Assembly (NCBI RefSeq): GCF_030272615.1
Contig: NC_081409.1
Location: forward strand, 471,754,573 to 471,818,572
DNA length: 64,000 nucleotides
Source: Cryptomeria japonica
Lineage: Eukaryota; Streptophyta; Pinopsida; Cupressales; Cupressaceae
Direction: 5' to 3'
Below are positions 36,601 to 49,088 of the stretch, one piece after another; positions within the stretch are counted from its first letter, which is position 1, and each line of letters opens with the position of its first letter. Position numbers and translations under genes: made by a program. Under the pieces are notes generated by a model, which ran no database searches, was not told the DNA's origin, and saw only the letters and a list, made by a program, of their open reading frames with translations.

Positions 36601-37200
36601 TGTTAGTACATATTTTTGTAAAAAAATTGTGCTATCTATTGATGTTTTATATGTTTATTTTCATCATAAGAGCATTTACTATTGGATTGTATGTACAGGA
36701 GATATGTTGATATGTAAGAGAAATCCAATTGTAGCCTAAATCTACATGAACAAGTATCACCTGGGCATATTAAGGGATGTCATTATGTATGGTGACATTG
36801 TAATAACCTTTATCATGACAGTCTTTAGATAGCAAGAGAACATTTGAGGGTTCATCACAAAAGTAGGGTCATGAGTACATTCAGAGATGTTTTTAGTGCC
36901 TTAGAAGTCCATTAGCATGGTTGTGGAAAGTTACATTTGTGAAAGAAAGCCTTCTCTTCATAAAATATAAAATTATGTTTATTGGTGTAAGTCACCGCGA
37001 TAAGATTTCCTAAGGAGAAAAAGGTGTGTGTTGATCAGTAAAACTCACACCAATGAGTCTGATGGCGTTTTATCAGGGCACGATCAGCAAAAAGAAGTTT
37101 GGCAAGTTAGTAATCCATTGAGAAGAGCCAAACAGATAGCATAACAAGAAGGCAAATTCATCGGCATAGCGTTCACTATCGAAAGCACGGGGAAAAAGTT

Positions 37201-37834
37201 ACCCCGACACCCGATGAGGTTAATCGGCAGAACTTATGCCAATGTCAGATGGAGCAGAATACTTGTTGACAATGTCATCAGGTCATCAGAAAGTATCATC
37301 TTACGCTACCCCGATACCCGATGGACTAGGTGGTGAAGGCGGTGTTATCGACCTTACCTACTCTTATGAGGCAATACCAAAAGGAGGAGAATACTAAGTC
37401 ATTAGAGTAACTTAAACCATTGCGGAGAGGTGTTTTGCATTATGCCGATACCCGATGAGGAAGAAAAGTCGTGCATAGAGAAGGATACTTGATCGGGATA
37501 AGTTACACCGATCGAAGTCAAAGTCATTGGGATATCATTGTCTCATAAGGAGGGGACATTTTTTGTTACACCGATACCCGATGAGAAAGAAGAGATGAGT
37601 ACAAGCAAGGAGATCTCATTGAGGAAACATATGGCGATAGACTGGAGAAGTAAAAAGATACACAAATATGAAGTCGATGTCATCGGGTCATCAGAGAAAC
37701 ATAAAATGAGTTGTTTTGATACTGGATAAGGTGACCCCATGTAACAAATAAGATACGGATTATGAAGGAGGACTCATCGAAATAACTTCTAGCCATTGGA
37801 GGAACATATTTGGAGCTATGTCGATACCCGATGC
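37201..37834 (+). repeat. Reiterated U3 motif, core CCGATACCCGATGAGG
   Basis: Copies lie at about 37201, 37307, 37441, 37567 and 37817, with a weaker one near 37713, spaced 104-146 bp. The solo LTR has reverse-strand counterparts (for example near 45730, 45817, 45969 and 46205). Confidence 0.7.
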
Positions 37835-38292
37835 GTAGAATTCCATGGAGGAATAGAAGGAGGGTACATCAAAATGACCTACGTGAATGTTACATAAAGG
37901 TGAAAGTATAGCTTAGCTGGAAGGTGGTCCATTGGAATGAGGGCAAATGAGCTACACCAAAGCTCAATGGAGTGATCATTGAGACCTATGCCAATCAAAA
38001 AGATGGGTGGCACCAAGTGATTGAATCATCGGGAGGAGTTATGTCGACTAGCCATTGCAAAATCTTATTTTAATGAATCCTCCCGCCATTATTAAATACA
38101 GGAAACAGATAGGTTTGTGCTTGCATGAGACAAATCATAGCACCATTTCAACTGAGTAAATTCTCCTAATGTATTAATATATATATGGAAGTTTGTATAA
38201 GGAATTTGCATAACAGATTGAAGCGAACAAAGAGATTGAAGCAAAACTAAACTACAAAAAATTGAATTTCAGAAAGCTTGAAGGATTTAAAT

Positions 38293-41220
38293 ATGGAGGG
38301 TTCTAGTTCCAAAGGAAAGAGGAAGGTCATTGAGGTTTCTGAGAGTGCCTAAAAGAAGTCTAAAGGTGGAGAAATTGTGTAGAAGCAGAAGTTAAATCAA
38401 GACATGATTGACCAAATGAGCTCACCAGGAGCCAAGTCCCAAAGATCTAAGGCTAATTCTCCTATCCCTGACCTGCTAGAAGATGATTTTAAGGAAATTG
38501 GTGATGTCTGGACCAGGGTTAGAGGCAAAAAAAATTTCTTATATCATTACTCATGGAGGAGCAAGCCGACCCCAATCTCAAACCCATGGATGATTGGATT
38601 GGGTAAGCTAGTGGACCCTAATGTCATTGTAAATATTCAATTGTTGAAAACACTCGCTAGGGCTTATAATTCCACGAAAAGATGTATCCAATAACCAAAT
38701 GGTGATGCATTCATCTATCTTTCAGTAGCTACCATTCATGAGGTTTTTGGTCTTGGTTTTGAATCCGATGAGCCTTTGTCTTTTGAGAAGCTGGAAGAAG
38801 AATATACAAAGATGGATATTGTATACAACAGGTGGAATTTGGCCATACATAAGGTTGAGAAAGGGAAGTTGATAGATGAAGACGGGCCCTCGTTCAACAT
38901 CAACATTTTCAGATAGTATTTGAAATATACGTACATGGCATGTTGTCAAGTGGGAGGAGTTGAGGTTCCAGATGTGGCTCGAATAGGACATTTAGTACTT
39001 GTTGCAGATACACAAATGCATGAGATAAGATAATTTGATTATGTTGCCTACATTGTGGAAAAAATGCATGAGGGTTTCTTAAATCTTGAGAATAACCCTG
39101 ATAAGTCTTTGAAGTTTTATTCAATACTGATGCATATTATCTTGTTTTATGGACGACCCAGGGGGTTGTGGCCTGAAGAATTGAAATTAAACAGTCATGG
39201 TAAAGATGGGAAGGAGCAACCAATAAAATTCTGGGTATCACTATGGGATTCGCGGTTCATGAGATCCCATTATGTCAAATTTAAAGATTTTTTTGTTCAA
39301 CCATTAAATAGAGCTTTTGGGGTTTCTTGTGATGGATCATTTTTAGAAGAAATTAAAATATTTCTTACACCCCATGAGCATGGAGATACAAGGGTGAAAC
39401 ATAATTGAGGTAATTGGTACGTATGCCAAGACTTCTCATATGTTAGGGTTTTTGGATTCAAAGGTGCTCCCTATGTGCTACCAAAGCCTATGCCAGACCG
39501 AATTGCTTACTTGGAGATTATGAGATAGATGAGTGTCTCTAATGCACATCATTTTGGGGGTGCCCACAACCAAGTCTTCTTACCTGGAACTCTACATTTT
39601 GGTGATTTCACTATTGTATCAACAAATACTTATGAAGTTATTGACAGAAGGTTAATAGAAGATTATAATATGTATGAGAACACAAGAAGGAAAAATTATG
39701 ACCCAGAGGGCTATATACACCAGAGCAAAAAAAAGAAGAATCTTGGTGATTACTTTCATGAGCATATTAAAGCCTTGGATATCTTCAGAAACAAGGAGTC
39801 TAGAGAAGTCATGCAAATTTTTCAGGATTTGAATCAAAAATTGAAAGAAAAAAGATAGAGACTGTAGGAGATGGAGGAAGAAGAAGTAGTTGAAAGTGAA
39901 TCAGGTGAAAATGAGGCTATCTCAAGATTTAAAATGCCTGAAAAGGAAGAGGAACCTGAACCACGAGACCAAATTGTTGCAAGGATGAATGTTGATTTGG
40001 ATGTTAGGCTAGAAGAGCATAAATCTTTTGTGTCAGATGATGAATTTATTAGGTTGAAGGAGTTTAAGTCCTACTTATATCATTTTAAAGGAAAGAGGTT
40101 AAGAGAAGCAATGCTAGATGTGACACTAGAGAATGAGGCAGAAATGCTCAGAAAGCTGAAGGTGAAGATTAATTCAAAGTTAGAAGGCATGACCCCTCAA
40201 AGGGGAAGGAAGCTTCTTGTAGAGGTAGGAATCATTATTTTTCCAGGCTGGGACCTTAGTGCCTCTTTTATTTTTGATAGCCTATTGCATTCAGATAAGA
40301 AAGATTTCAAGTTAGACATTCAGGGCGTAAGTGATATTTTTATTGGATCAAGATATGATACAGATGATGAAGTTATGCTTTTGTGAGTCCTTTATCCTAT
40401 GAATAAGAGGCCAAAGATTATAGATTTGGAAAAGGCCTTCGATCACATGATGAAGTTAAAGGTTGGTGAAGTGGATCCCATGGTCACAATGGATATGGGA
40501 ATTGATATTTCCAAATTAAATAAGGCACAGATGAAGATGTTGGCAAAAGAAGTAGGGAAATACAACTCATTGTATGAAGATCTTTTGAGAAGTAGAGGTC
40601 AGCATGTACCCCAAATAATAGATGAATCAAAATTGAAAAAAAAGTGCGAGGAATTGCATAAAGAAAACAAGAAGTTGAAAGAGAAAATGCAGAACATAAG
40701 GGTAGACACAACATGTGTCTTACTATCAAAGAGATTTGAAAAGTTAAATTATGGAGTTCTTGAAGATTTCTAGATAATTTACTAGAAGAATATGGATAAC
40801 AGTTTGTCACATAAGAGAATTTCTAATAGATTACAAATGCTCTTGCAGGATAAGAGGGCTAGTCAGACAAACAGTGCAATTATTGAGAAAATCCAGAGAC
40901 TGATAAAAAAGCACAAGAAGTTTGATGCTAGCCTGAAGGTCGAATATGATGATTGTCAAGAAATTGTTTAGCATGGTAGATTAAGGACGAGAATGTGCGG
41001 ATTACATAATGTTAATCATTACTTAATGCTTCCCCAGGTATTGCACGGGCTGACACCTTGGACATGCCAGAAATGGAGGACCAGTTGGAAAACTTTGTGA
41101 CTATAGAGATGGCAGTGTGGGATATCATCTTCAAATTTATCACTTACAAGGATGAGGCCTACCTTTGGCATATTCATAAATGTGGCTTCATCCTAGATGG
41201 CCAAAGTTATTTTTTGTCAA
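38293..41220 (+). pseudogene. LTR-embedded ORF of unknown function
   Basis: A single frame runs from ATG at 38293 to at least 40773 (827 codons). It is broken only by stops (near 38349, 38380, 38692, 38914, 39028, 39406, 39526, 39856, 39865 and 40384). Coding character continues to about 41220 after one frame change. The N terminus is basic and Ser-rich. A globular region follows with IWTTIRG/VWTRVRG-type and FWVSLWDSRFMRSHY-type blocks, GAHNQVFLPGTLHFGDF near 39580, and a charged coiled coil from 39870 on. The inverted LTR encodes a clear homologue, so the protein was conserved in the family. I recognise no enzyme motif. The ORF lies upstream of the TATA box, in U3, so only the 3' LTR copy would be on the genomic RNA. 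Confidence 0.6.
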
Positions 41221-42070
41221 TTGTAATATGTTTTGTAATATTGTTAGTTGTTATAGCAGTTAGGGAGTTATTAGTTAGGTTGTTGTCAGTTTTTAGTTTG
41301 TACTAATGAAAGGGTGTGTCCTTTCATTTCTATCTTTTGAGTCACATATGTATAGGGAGTCATTTTTATATACAAGGGGGTAGACGATTCAGAAAAAACT
41401 CCTATCTTTCAGATTGTTTGTTGGGACTAGTAGTGTTATGTAAATCAAGTCTGCAGAAATGAAAAGTCATTTTGTGCAAGCAAGAATATCATGAAGTACC
41501 TGTGAGTCTGTAGCTTTTGTATACCTTTTTATTCCAAAATTAATATATAATATTTGTTGTCTTTATCTTCAAATCATTTTATGTTACATGGTATTGATGA
41601 ATCAAGTTCTTTGGATAAATTTAATTAAGATTTTCTACAGTGTGCCATCACATGTTGTTGTGTAGGAAACAGAGTTGCCTTTGTTATTCTTGCAACGCAT
41701 AATGAAACCATTGCATTGATAGTCTTACATATTTGTAAGTTTTTCAAACTATCTCCAAAGTTGATTGCAAATATTCATCCACTGAGTAACATATAAATTG
41801 TCAGATAAGGCACTAGTGTATTGTTAGTTTCCTATGAGTAAATTTGGTGTGCATAAGGTCCTCATCAGAGAAACATACTTCTTATTTCTATCAGTATTAT
41901 TTTTTCATAATTACTTAAGGTTCCAATAGCATTCTTTTATAAGAATTCATTCACTATTAATTACATTAAAGTTTTCAGATTAAAGCAAGTTAAAAGAACA
42001 TAATAAAGCATAGTTGCAGGAAACATTTTGCCATTCTTGCAAACAGCTAAATTGTTAAGTTTAAATTCAC

Positions 42071-42080
42071 TATAAATAGG
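42071..42080 (+). promoter_or_regulatory. LTR TATA box
   Basis: TATAAATAGG lies about 170 bp before the LTR end, a normal distance for an R/U5 of this size. The equivalent site in the solo LTR is an A-run and has lost the TATA. Confidence 0.65.
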
Positions 42081-42249
42081 TCTCTTTGTGCTTGGGAGAT
42101 TAAGGTACCTGCCTAGGTCTAGTGGAGCCTAAAGTGTAGAGGAATTTGGTCTTTGACCATTCAAGTTCCTTGGCCAAGATTGATTGAGAATTCAGTAGGA
42201 GATTTGGCAAAGCTCTAGGATTTCCAATCTGTGGTTTTGGGAACCAACA

Positions 42250-42272
42250 GATTAGCGACTCTACTGGGGAGT
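42250..42272 (+). other. Probable primer-binding site region
   Basis: TAGCGACTCTACTGGGGAG, starting four bases past the LTR, resembles the TGGCGACTCTGCTGGGGA segment common after 5' LTRs of plant Gypsy elements. I do not assign a tRNA. Confidence 0.6.
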
Positions 42273-42536
42273 TGTCATAGGAAGTGTTTAGAATATTTGA
42301 TAGTTTGTTTTAGACTCTACTGGAGGAAAGAGACCAAAATATTAATAAAATATATATATTGTTCCTCTGAGGTGGCGACTCTACATCTAATACATGAATA
42401 ATAATTGGTATTTTGAGAAAGTAAGAAAAACCCCTAGAAATTTATCAATGAGATGAATGCAAGGGAGAAGGTCTCTGCACAAGGGAAAAGATAATCTTGT
42501 TTACTTGAATCCAAAGAAAAGATATCAACACAAAGT

Positions 42537-43118
42537 ATGGCATTTGGGGGTTATAAGAAGTTTCCTAGCAGAGAGGATGGCTCTTCATCTGGTGATAAAT
42601 TTGAAACTTTGGTCGAAAATCCTTTCTATACCTTAAATGCAAAAGATAATAATGGTGACCAGGATGAAACCCTGACTATTGAGGAACAAGAGGATAGGCA
42701 GTGGGATGAAATTATACTTAAAATGGCTGACTTAAATGGATATGAATCCAAAATGGAAAAGGCTCTTAAGAGACAACCAGATTGGGTATTGCAGAAGCTC
42801 AAACTAGAAAGAGATGTTGTTCAAAGCCCTAAGTCAAATAGGGCTGAAGAAGAAAAGGGAAGAGGTGAGGGAAGTAGACTAACAACCCCTAGGTATAGTC
42901 CCCCTCACATGAGAAACATGGAACATCCATTTAGGATCTATAATAATCCATTGTCTGATGTCTTGGATAATAATTATGAAAAAAGGGATAAATGGAAAAA
43001 TATACTCTACAATGAGAATAAAAGCCATTATAATAATAGATAATGCAATAATCATAATGATAAAAGAAGAACTAGCAGTGGGGGAATTATTGGTAACTGG
43101 AATAATAGAGATAGGACA
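42537..43118 (+). pseudogene. Gypsy gag, N-terminal part, split by nested solo LTR
   Basis: From ATG at 42537, 168 codons encode an acidic then basic segment. After a TAA at 43041 the frame continues (CNNHNDKRRTSSGG...) to the target site GGACA at 43114-43118. It resumes in the same frame at 46790. The frame lies about 290 bp after the LTR, the normal place for gag. Confidence 0.75.
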
Positions 43119-46100
43119 TGTTGGTGAACAAAACCACAGATTGGGAAACTAAAGAGTTGCCTAATCCTCAGTTGATCCAATCAGCCTTGGCCAACAAACA
43201 GGGATGGTCGAAGACCAAATCCCTCAGCAATTTAGGATCCACTAAACCTAGGTGGGTTTACCTTACAATCTCAAGCACAAAATAGGTTTTTTTTTAGTGA
43301 ATTTAAACTATGGGAACTAGCAATTGCAGGGATGGCAAAGAAAAGGTTTTCCTGCAACTATGCTAACAGAAGTGCTTTTTATTGAATGCATTTAAAACTA
43401 ATAAAATAAGTATAAATATAGCTGTGTTATGTAAAATATTATTGTTAGGACTTTAAGCCATTATGAATAAGAGCAAAGCCATATTCAGGTGCATGGAGGG
43501 TTGATACAGCTACATTCTCATCAAACCCACTCTCAGAATCTCCTTCTTCTCTTAGTTCCTGAAGCCTTTGCTTCCGCTCTTCTAATTTTTGGTTTAATTC
43601 CTCTAAGATTGCATCAGCCTCATCTCGTTCCTTGTTTCTAAATAAATCTTCAGCCTCCATGGGTATATGCAAATATTCTCCCAGGTTCTGGCTCTTCCTG
43701 CAATGGTGGATATACCCCTCTGGATCATAATTTCTCTGAGCTTGGTGTCCATACAAATTGTGCTCCTCTACTAGCTTCTTTTCTATCATCTCATAAGCCT
43801 TGGTAGATACAATGGTGAAGTCTCCAAAATGCAAAGTACCAAGCATAAATACCTGCTTGTGTGCACCACCCAAATGCTTTGCATTTGACATACTAAGTTG
43901 CCTAACTATTTCTAAATAGGAAATCCTGATAGGAACTAAGGTAGGAAACATATATGGAATACCCATCAGAACCATAAACCCTAAAAAAAAGTGAAATTCT
44001 AACATACAAACCACTCACCCCAATTGTGGTTGACCCCAGTGTCTCCAAAACCATGGGGTCTCAAGAATCTCTTAATCTCAAGTGAGATAGATCCATCACA
44101 TTCCACTCCAAATAATCTATACAAGGGCTTGACAAAATATTCTTCAAGCAACACATAGTGTGATTTGTCGAACCTTGAGTCCCATAGGGATACCCATAAT
44201 TGAATTGGCTTGTTTTGTCCCTCTTTATTCCTGGAAGACACCTTTAATTCTCCTGGCCACAAACCTTGCATCTAACCATGAAACAAAACCATAGGCATTA
44301 GCAATGAGTAAAATTTGAAAGTAGGGTTAGGCTTTGCTTGCAAACTCAAAAATCCTTCATGCAACTTCTCTGTCATGTAAGTTGCATAATCAAATGGTCT
44401 AGGCTCATGCATTTGAATGTCTATAGCCAACACCAATGGGCCTACTCTTGTAAAATTAGGAACATCTTCCCTGCAGACCTAGCCGCATGCCCAATATGTG
44501 TACTGCAAGTATTGTCTTAATAGAGTAATTTCGAAATGAGGACCATCCTTCTCTGTGAGTCACCCCTTCTCCTTTTTGTGAATTGCCAACTTCCACACTG
44601 TGTGAGCAGTGTCCATTTGGGTATACTCTCCTTCTAGGTCTGTAAAGGGTATGGGCATGTAGGGCTCATAAGACATGTCGAAAACCTCCTGAATAGACCC
44701 GGGAGATATCTGAATGAATGGATCCCCATTGGGAAATTGGATGCATCTTTTTTCTTTTTTGTACTTCCTGGTAAGTAACTCCAATAATCTGAGATTCAGA
44801 AAAACATTTGGGACCACGAGTCTGCCCAAATTTGTTGTCCAAGGGTTCAACAATGGCATCTCCTTGTTCCACCTCAGGTAGTGATATAGAAATAATTTGT
44901 TGCCCCTTATGGTTGTCCAGATATCTCCTACCCCTTTGTACTTGTCCTCCAATTGATACTTGGGCGGCAAATAAGCTTTAGACCTCTTTGATTTAGCACC
45001 AGATGACTCCATTTGGTCAATCATGGTTCAGTTTTCGCTTTTGCACACCCTCTACAGACTTCATCCTTTTTTATTTAGCAGACTGTGTGTCTGAAATCTC
45101 TATGTCTTTCCTTTTCCCTGATGAACCAGAAGCCTCCATGTTTAAATGCTTGAACTTTCATATTACCCACGCTTCTTGTCTACAATTTCAATGTTGATGG
45201 CTGAAAACACTGTGAATAATTCTGGCACGAAAACTCTTTCTTTATGCTAGATATGCAATGGCTAGAGTCTGTAACGATCAAAAACTCATCAGATTTGCTT
45301 CGTGCGGATCCAACCCACCTGATCGCGAGTATGAAATAATGGTTGTCGTATCAGATATTCTAATGGCTAATCAGTGTAACCCTACCCAATAATTCAATTA
45401 CTTGGCGTCACCCATATTTTGCGTTCCTTCAATTACCTTTTTGTCTTTTTGATCGGTATAGGTCACTCCAATCAATCCATCGGATCTCACCCTGACCGTT
45501 TCACTTTTTTCCTCAAGGCTTGACTTATCATGATGGATCCACCTTTCCTTTATATTAGTCAGCTTTTCTTCATGTTACATCGGGGTATGCCTCTCTGATG
45601 AAACCTCCTTCTGTTTATCCCTCGAGTCGCTCCATTGGACTTCGGAATGAGGTCACTTAATACTTCATCTGATGGTCCCATGATATCTTACTTTCCTTTT
45701 GATCGACATAACTTTCACCGATTGTTTCAGTGGGCATCGACGTAGCATATTTTCCTTGCTTCCAATAGTTATACTCCCTGATAGATCCACCCTATGTGGC
45801 ATTCTTCCCATTGGACATCGGCACAACTCTAAAAATGTTTCTCTGGTAGTGTAAGCTATCCCGATGAGTCTTCTTGCACCTTACTCTCCTTATCGGGTTG
45901 CTTCGGTCTATTGGCGTAGGTTTTCCCAATGTAGTCACTTCATTTGTGATGAGCTCATCTTCCTTATTGGGCATCGGGATAACTCAAAATGCATCTCCCC
46001 AATAATATATGTTATCTCGATGAGTCTTGCTCCCTTTCTTGCTTGGTACCACTTTATCAGAGAAAGTCTCTCTGATAGAGTCTCCTTGTCCATTTAGTGT

Positions 46101-46784
46101 ATCAAGTATCAGGGTAACATAAATTAGGACCTCCTAATACCCTAATGTCATCACTGTGAATACATCGCCCCATCAGTTGTCAGCAAGAGCTCCATCGATA
46201 ACCCCATCGGGTATCGGGATAACATTTTTCCTCCTTGCTGATAGTGTATGTTACTCTGATGACTCCAACTTCCTATCATATCATCATTGTAACTCACGCT
46301 GATGGATTTCCACTTATTCGCACCTTTTCTTGCTACTCGTGCTTTAGGAAACACCATCGGCATGAGTTACTCTGATCAACATACTTCGTTCTCCTTGTGT
46401 GTTCTCATCGGGGTAACTTATGCCGATAAGAAAAAATTTATATTTTTTTACAAAAGAAGCCCCTCTCCATGGATGCATCTTTTAATAACCATACTAAAAG
46501 ATATCTCCCACACCATTTACATCTCTGAACATGCTCTGAACCCTGCTCTATGTTGATCTTCCAAAAAGTGCTTATGTATTGAAACTAATTTTGAAGATGA
46601 GGATTGCCAGAATGCCATCATACTCAACACTTCCCTTGAACATGCCCAAGTGATGCCTTTTCATGAAGACACTACAACATATCACCTGCACATATAATCC
46701 AACAATAAATGCTCCTATGATGAAACTATATGCAAAAGCATCCATATATAGCACAAAAATATTTTTTTTAAATATGTGCTAATA
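43119..46784 (-). mobile_element. Inverted solo LTR of the same family, with 5-bp target duplication
   Basis: GGACA occurs at 43114-43118 and 46785-46789. The insert starts TGTTGGTGAAC and ends GTGCTAATA in plus coordinates. Read on the minus strand it is collinear with the LTR at 36601-42249, including the U3 repeats, the ORF start and the last 250 bp. At 3666 bp it is about 2 kb shorter. The missing part corresponds to the C-terminal half of the embedded ORF and sequence after it. Confidence 0.9.
43445..45139 (-). pseudogene. Shorter homologue of the LTR-embedded ORF
   Basis: ATG at 45139 starts MEASGSSGKRKDIE, aligned with MEGSSSKGKRKVIE of the plus copy. After an early frameshift, 45024-44560 and 44271-43999 lie in one frame, then 44014-43445 in another, ending ALIHNGLKS. 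Conserved blocks include WTTIRGNKLFLYHY, RCIQFPNGDPFIQIS, FWVSLWDSRF/LWVSLWDSRF and GAHKQVFMLGTLHFGDF. The charged C-terminal coiled coil of the plus copy is absent. Confidence 0.65.
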
Positions 46785-46789
46785 GGACA

Positions 46790-48682
46790 AACAATGTAAG
46801 TAATAATAGATGTAACAATGGTAATGGAAATAATGGAATTGGAAATAATAATAATCAAAATGGTGGTGGAGGCAATAATGGAAACAACGGTAATAATGGA
46901 GGAAATAGAAACTATCAAACTAACAACTATGGTTGCAGACCACCTATGACCATTGAAAGGTATAAACAGTTGGATTTCAGTAGGATAGTTGGATATCTGA
47001 ATCAGATTTCAAATGATTTAAGGTCAGCCATCCCTAAGTTCACAGGAAATGGAACTAATTCTATAGAATAGCATGTAATAAATGTAAAAAATACCATTGA
47101 ATAATTTGAAGTCCCTTATGAAGATGTTTTTATGAAACTGTTTGTTTAGTCTCTAACCGAGGATGCATGAGAATGGTACAAAAATCTTCCTAGCAGTTGT
47201 ATTGGCAGATGGCAAGAGTTTGTGACATAATTCTTGGAAGAGTTTGGAGACCATAATGATAATTCATTTGCATCTCATGAGTTGACAAGCATAAAGAAGA
47301 ATCAAAATGAATCAGTCTTTGAATTTAATAAGAGTTTTAATGAAGTGCTTAATAGAATACCAAGGGATATTAGACCTATTGATTCATTTTTGATTGATTT
47401 TTATTTGAGTGCTTTTGATAGCAAGACTCACTATGAGATTCTATCTCATAAGCCTACCACCTTGTAGCAATCATTTAAGACAGCCACTACCAATGAAAAT
47501 AACAGAAAAACTGTTGGGAGAATTGGCAAGAGAGATGATCCAAAATTATATAATCCCAGAGCAACAAAAAGGGATGAGTTTAGCCAAGTCATGGACATGC
47601 TGAAAGATATGAAGGGTGAGAAAAATCACAATGAGAAGCCATCCCCATATAGACGTAAAAAATCAATGAGTTACAATAGGCCAAGATTGCATGACATGCC
47701 ATATAACACAAACTGGAAAGATGGTAAGCCAATGAATTCCAATCTAAGAAAAGAAACTCCTAATCCATTGAAGAAAGTAAACAATTTTGTGGAGGAATAT
47801 CCATGGTGTGAAGTCTTCAATTTACCCCATGTTGCAGAACAATGTATGATTGCTCAAGGTTTTGTAGAAGAAAAGGACCATGAGGATGAGTATGAGCCCA
47901 CAGCGAATGTACTTTCTTCAAATCCATTTTGGGGTAGGGATGAGGATTCATCTGAGGATGAGCATTCATCAGATGTACAATGGAGGAGAGAGAGCCAGCA
48001 GTACAGTGTACAACAAGTTTTCACTGATGATGATGTGGACACCCCAGCCTTGAGGAGATTGTTCCATGATAAAGAGCCAGTGCATTCCTTGAGAAATTTA
48101 ATAGATGAAGAAAAGAAAGCTTATACTATGGCAGCAATAGCACAGGCAAAAAGAAATTATCAGCTAAGGAACAAAATAGTGAACCCAAAGCAAGGTAAGC
48201 CATCTGGGATATTTGCAAAGGTTCCTAAAGCTAGTGGAAACAAAGACACCATCGCTAATGAGGAAAAAAAGGTCAAACAAACAGAACCCCCTAAATTGAC
48301 AAAACCAATTGAAAGGAAACAAATTAGTAAGCCACTTTCAAATTGTGGATCATTTATTTCTCAGGCTTTATCGTAGGTGAAAGTATATTTACCCTTGCTT
48401 GAATTAATGAAATTTCTTGATTACAAAAATGAAATAATCAAGATTTTATCTAACGTTGGTGAAGTTAATAAAGACTATCATAGGCCAAGAGCTGAAGATC
48501 CACCTGTTGTCTATTTGGGAACTTCTATCACTAAGAATCTTACTCGGGTTGATCCTTTTTATCTGACTTTGTTGATTAACAATAAAATGGTTAAGAATTG
48601 TATGATAGATTCACGTGTAGCCATGAACATAATGCCAGAAGATATCATGAAGGAACTTGGGATGCATGTATACACTCTATAG
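46790..48682 (+). pseudogene. Gypsy gag (capsid) and protease-like part
   Basis: This continues the frame of 42537-43118. An Asn/Gly-rich low-complexity stretch (46790-46920) leads into a Retrotrans_gag core (YKQLDFSRIVGYLNQIS, EWYKNLPSSCIGRWQEF). A charged linker follows (47591-48376), then a retropepsin-like segment with CMIDSRVAMNIMPEDI near 48600, where the family has DSGA. The catalytic Gly is replaced by Arg. In-frame stops: TAG, TAA, TAG, TGA and TAA between 47060 and 47235, TAG at 47465 and TAG at 48374. No RT or integrase follows; the element is cut off. Confidence 0.8.
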
Positions 48683-48995
48683 TACCCCTCCTTGATCAGA
48701 CTCTTTTTTTATGTTTTTGATTGACTTCAGTGGAGCATTATTGTATATTGATTCATATTTTATGTGATGTCATTTCATGCTTTATCTAGATTTGTGGTGT
48801 ATGATTTTATGTAGTATCTTAGTGCTTATGATTAATGTTATTTTATGGATCATTATCATGGACTGACACTCTTACCTTATATGTGTGATGTGTTATTTAT
48901 GTGTTGCATGTTTGCATGTGTATGCGATGTAAGGGGATTATTTTCTTTCACTCACTTCGATGAGATAGGGAATGTCACTGTTCTCCTTCATCGGT

Positions 48996-49032
<37 letters not shown>

Positions 49033-49054
49033 TTATTTATTTATATATATATAC

Positions 49055-49088
<34 letters not shown>

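Larger units (their letters stand above)
36601..42249 (+). repeat. Very long 5' LTR (about 5.65 kb) carrying an ORF
   Basis: It starts TGTTAGTACATATT and ends GGGAACCAACA, with a PBS-like segment right after. Both ends match the termini of the inverted solo LTR at 43119-46784 (TATTAGCACATATT and GTTCACCAACA). That defines this 5.65-kb unit as an LTR. It contains, in order, a U3 repeat array (37201-37834), an ORF of about 830 codons or more (38293-40773 and beyond), a TATA box (42071) and about 170 bp of R/U5. Confidence 0.85.

Noticed and set aside
37201-37834. CRISPR array
   Set aside because: The repeats are imperfect, spacing varies from 104 to 146 bp, and the context is a plant LTR.
41058-41306. 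An 82-codon frame ending in a hydrophobic helix, as a separate membrane protein
   Set aside because: It is better read as the frame-shifted end of the LTR-embedded ORF; the hydrophobic tail lies in AT-rich noncoding LTR sequence.
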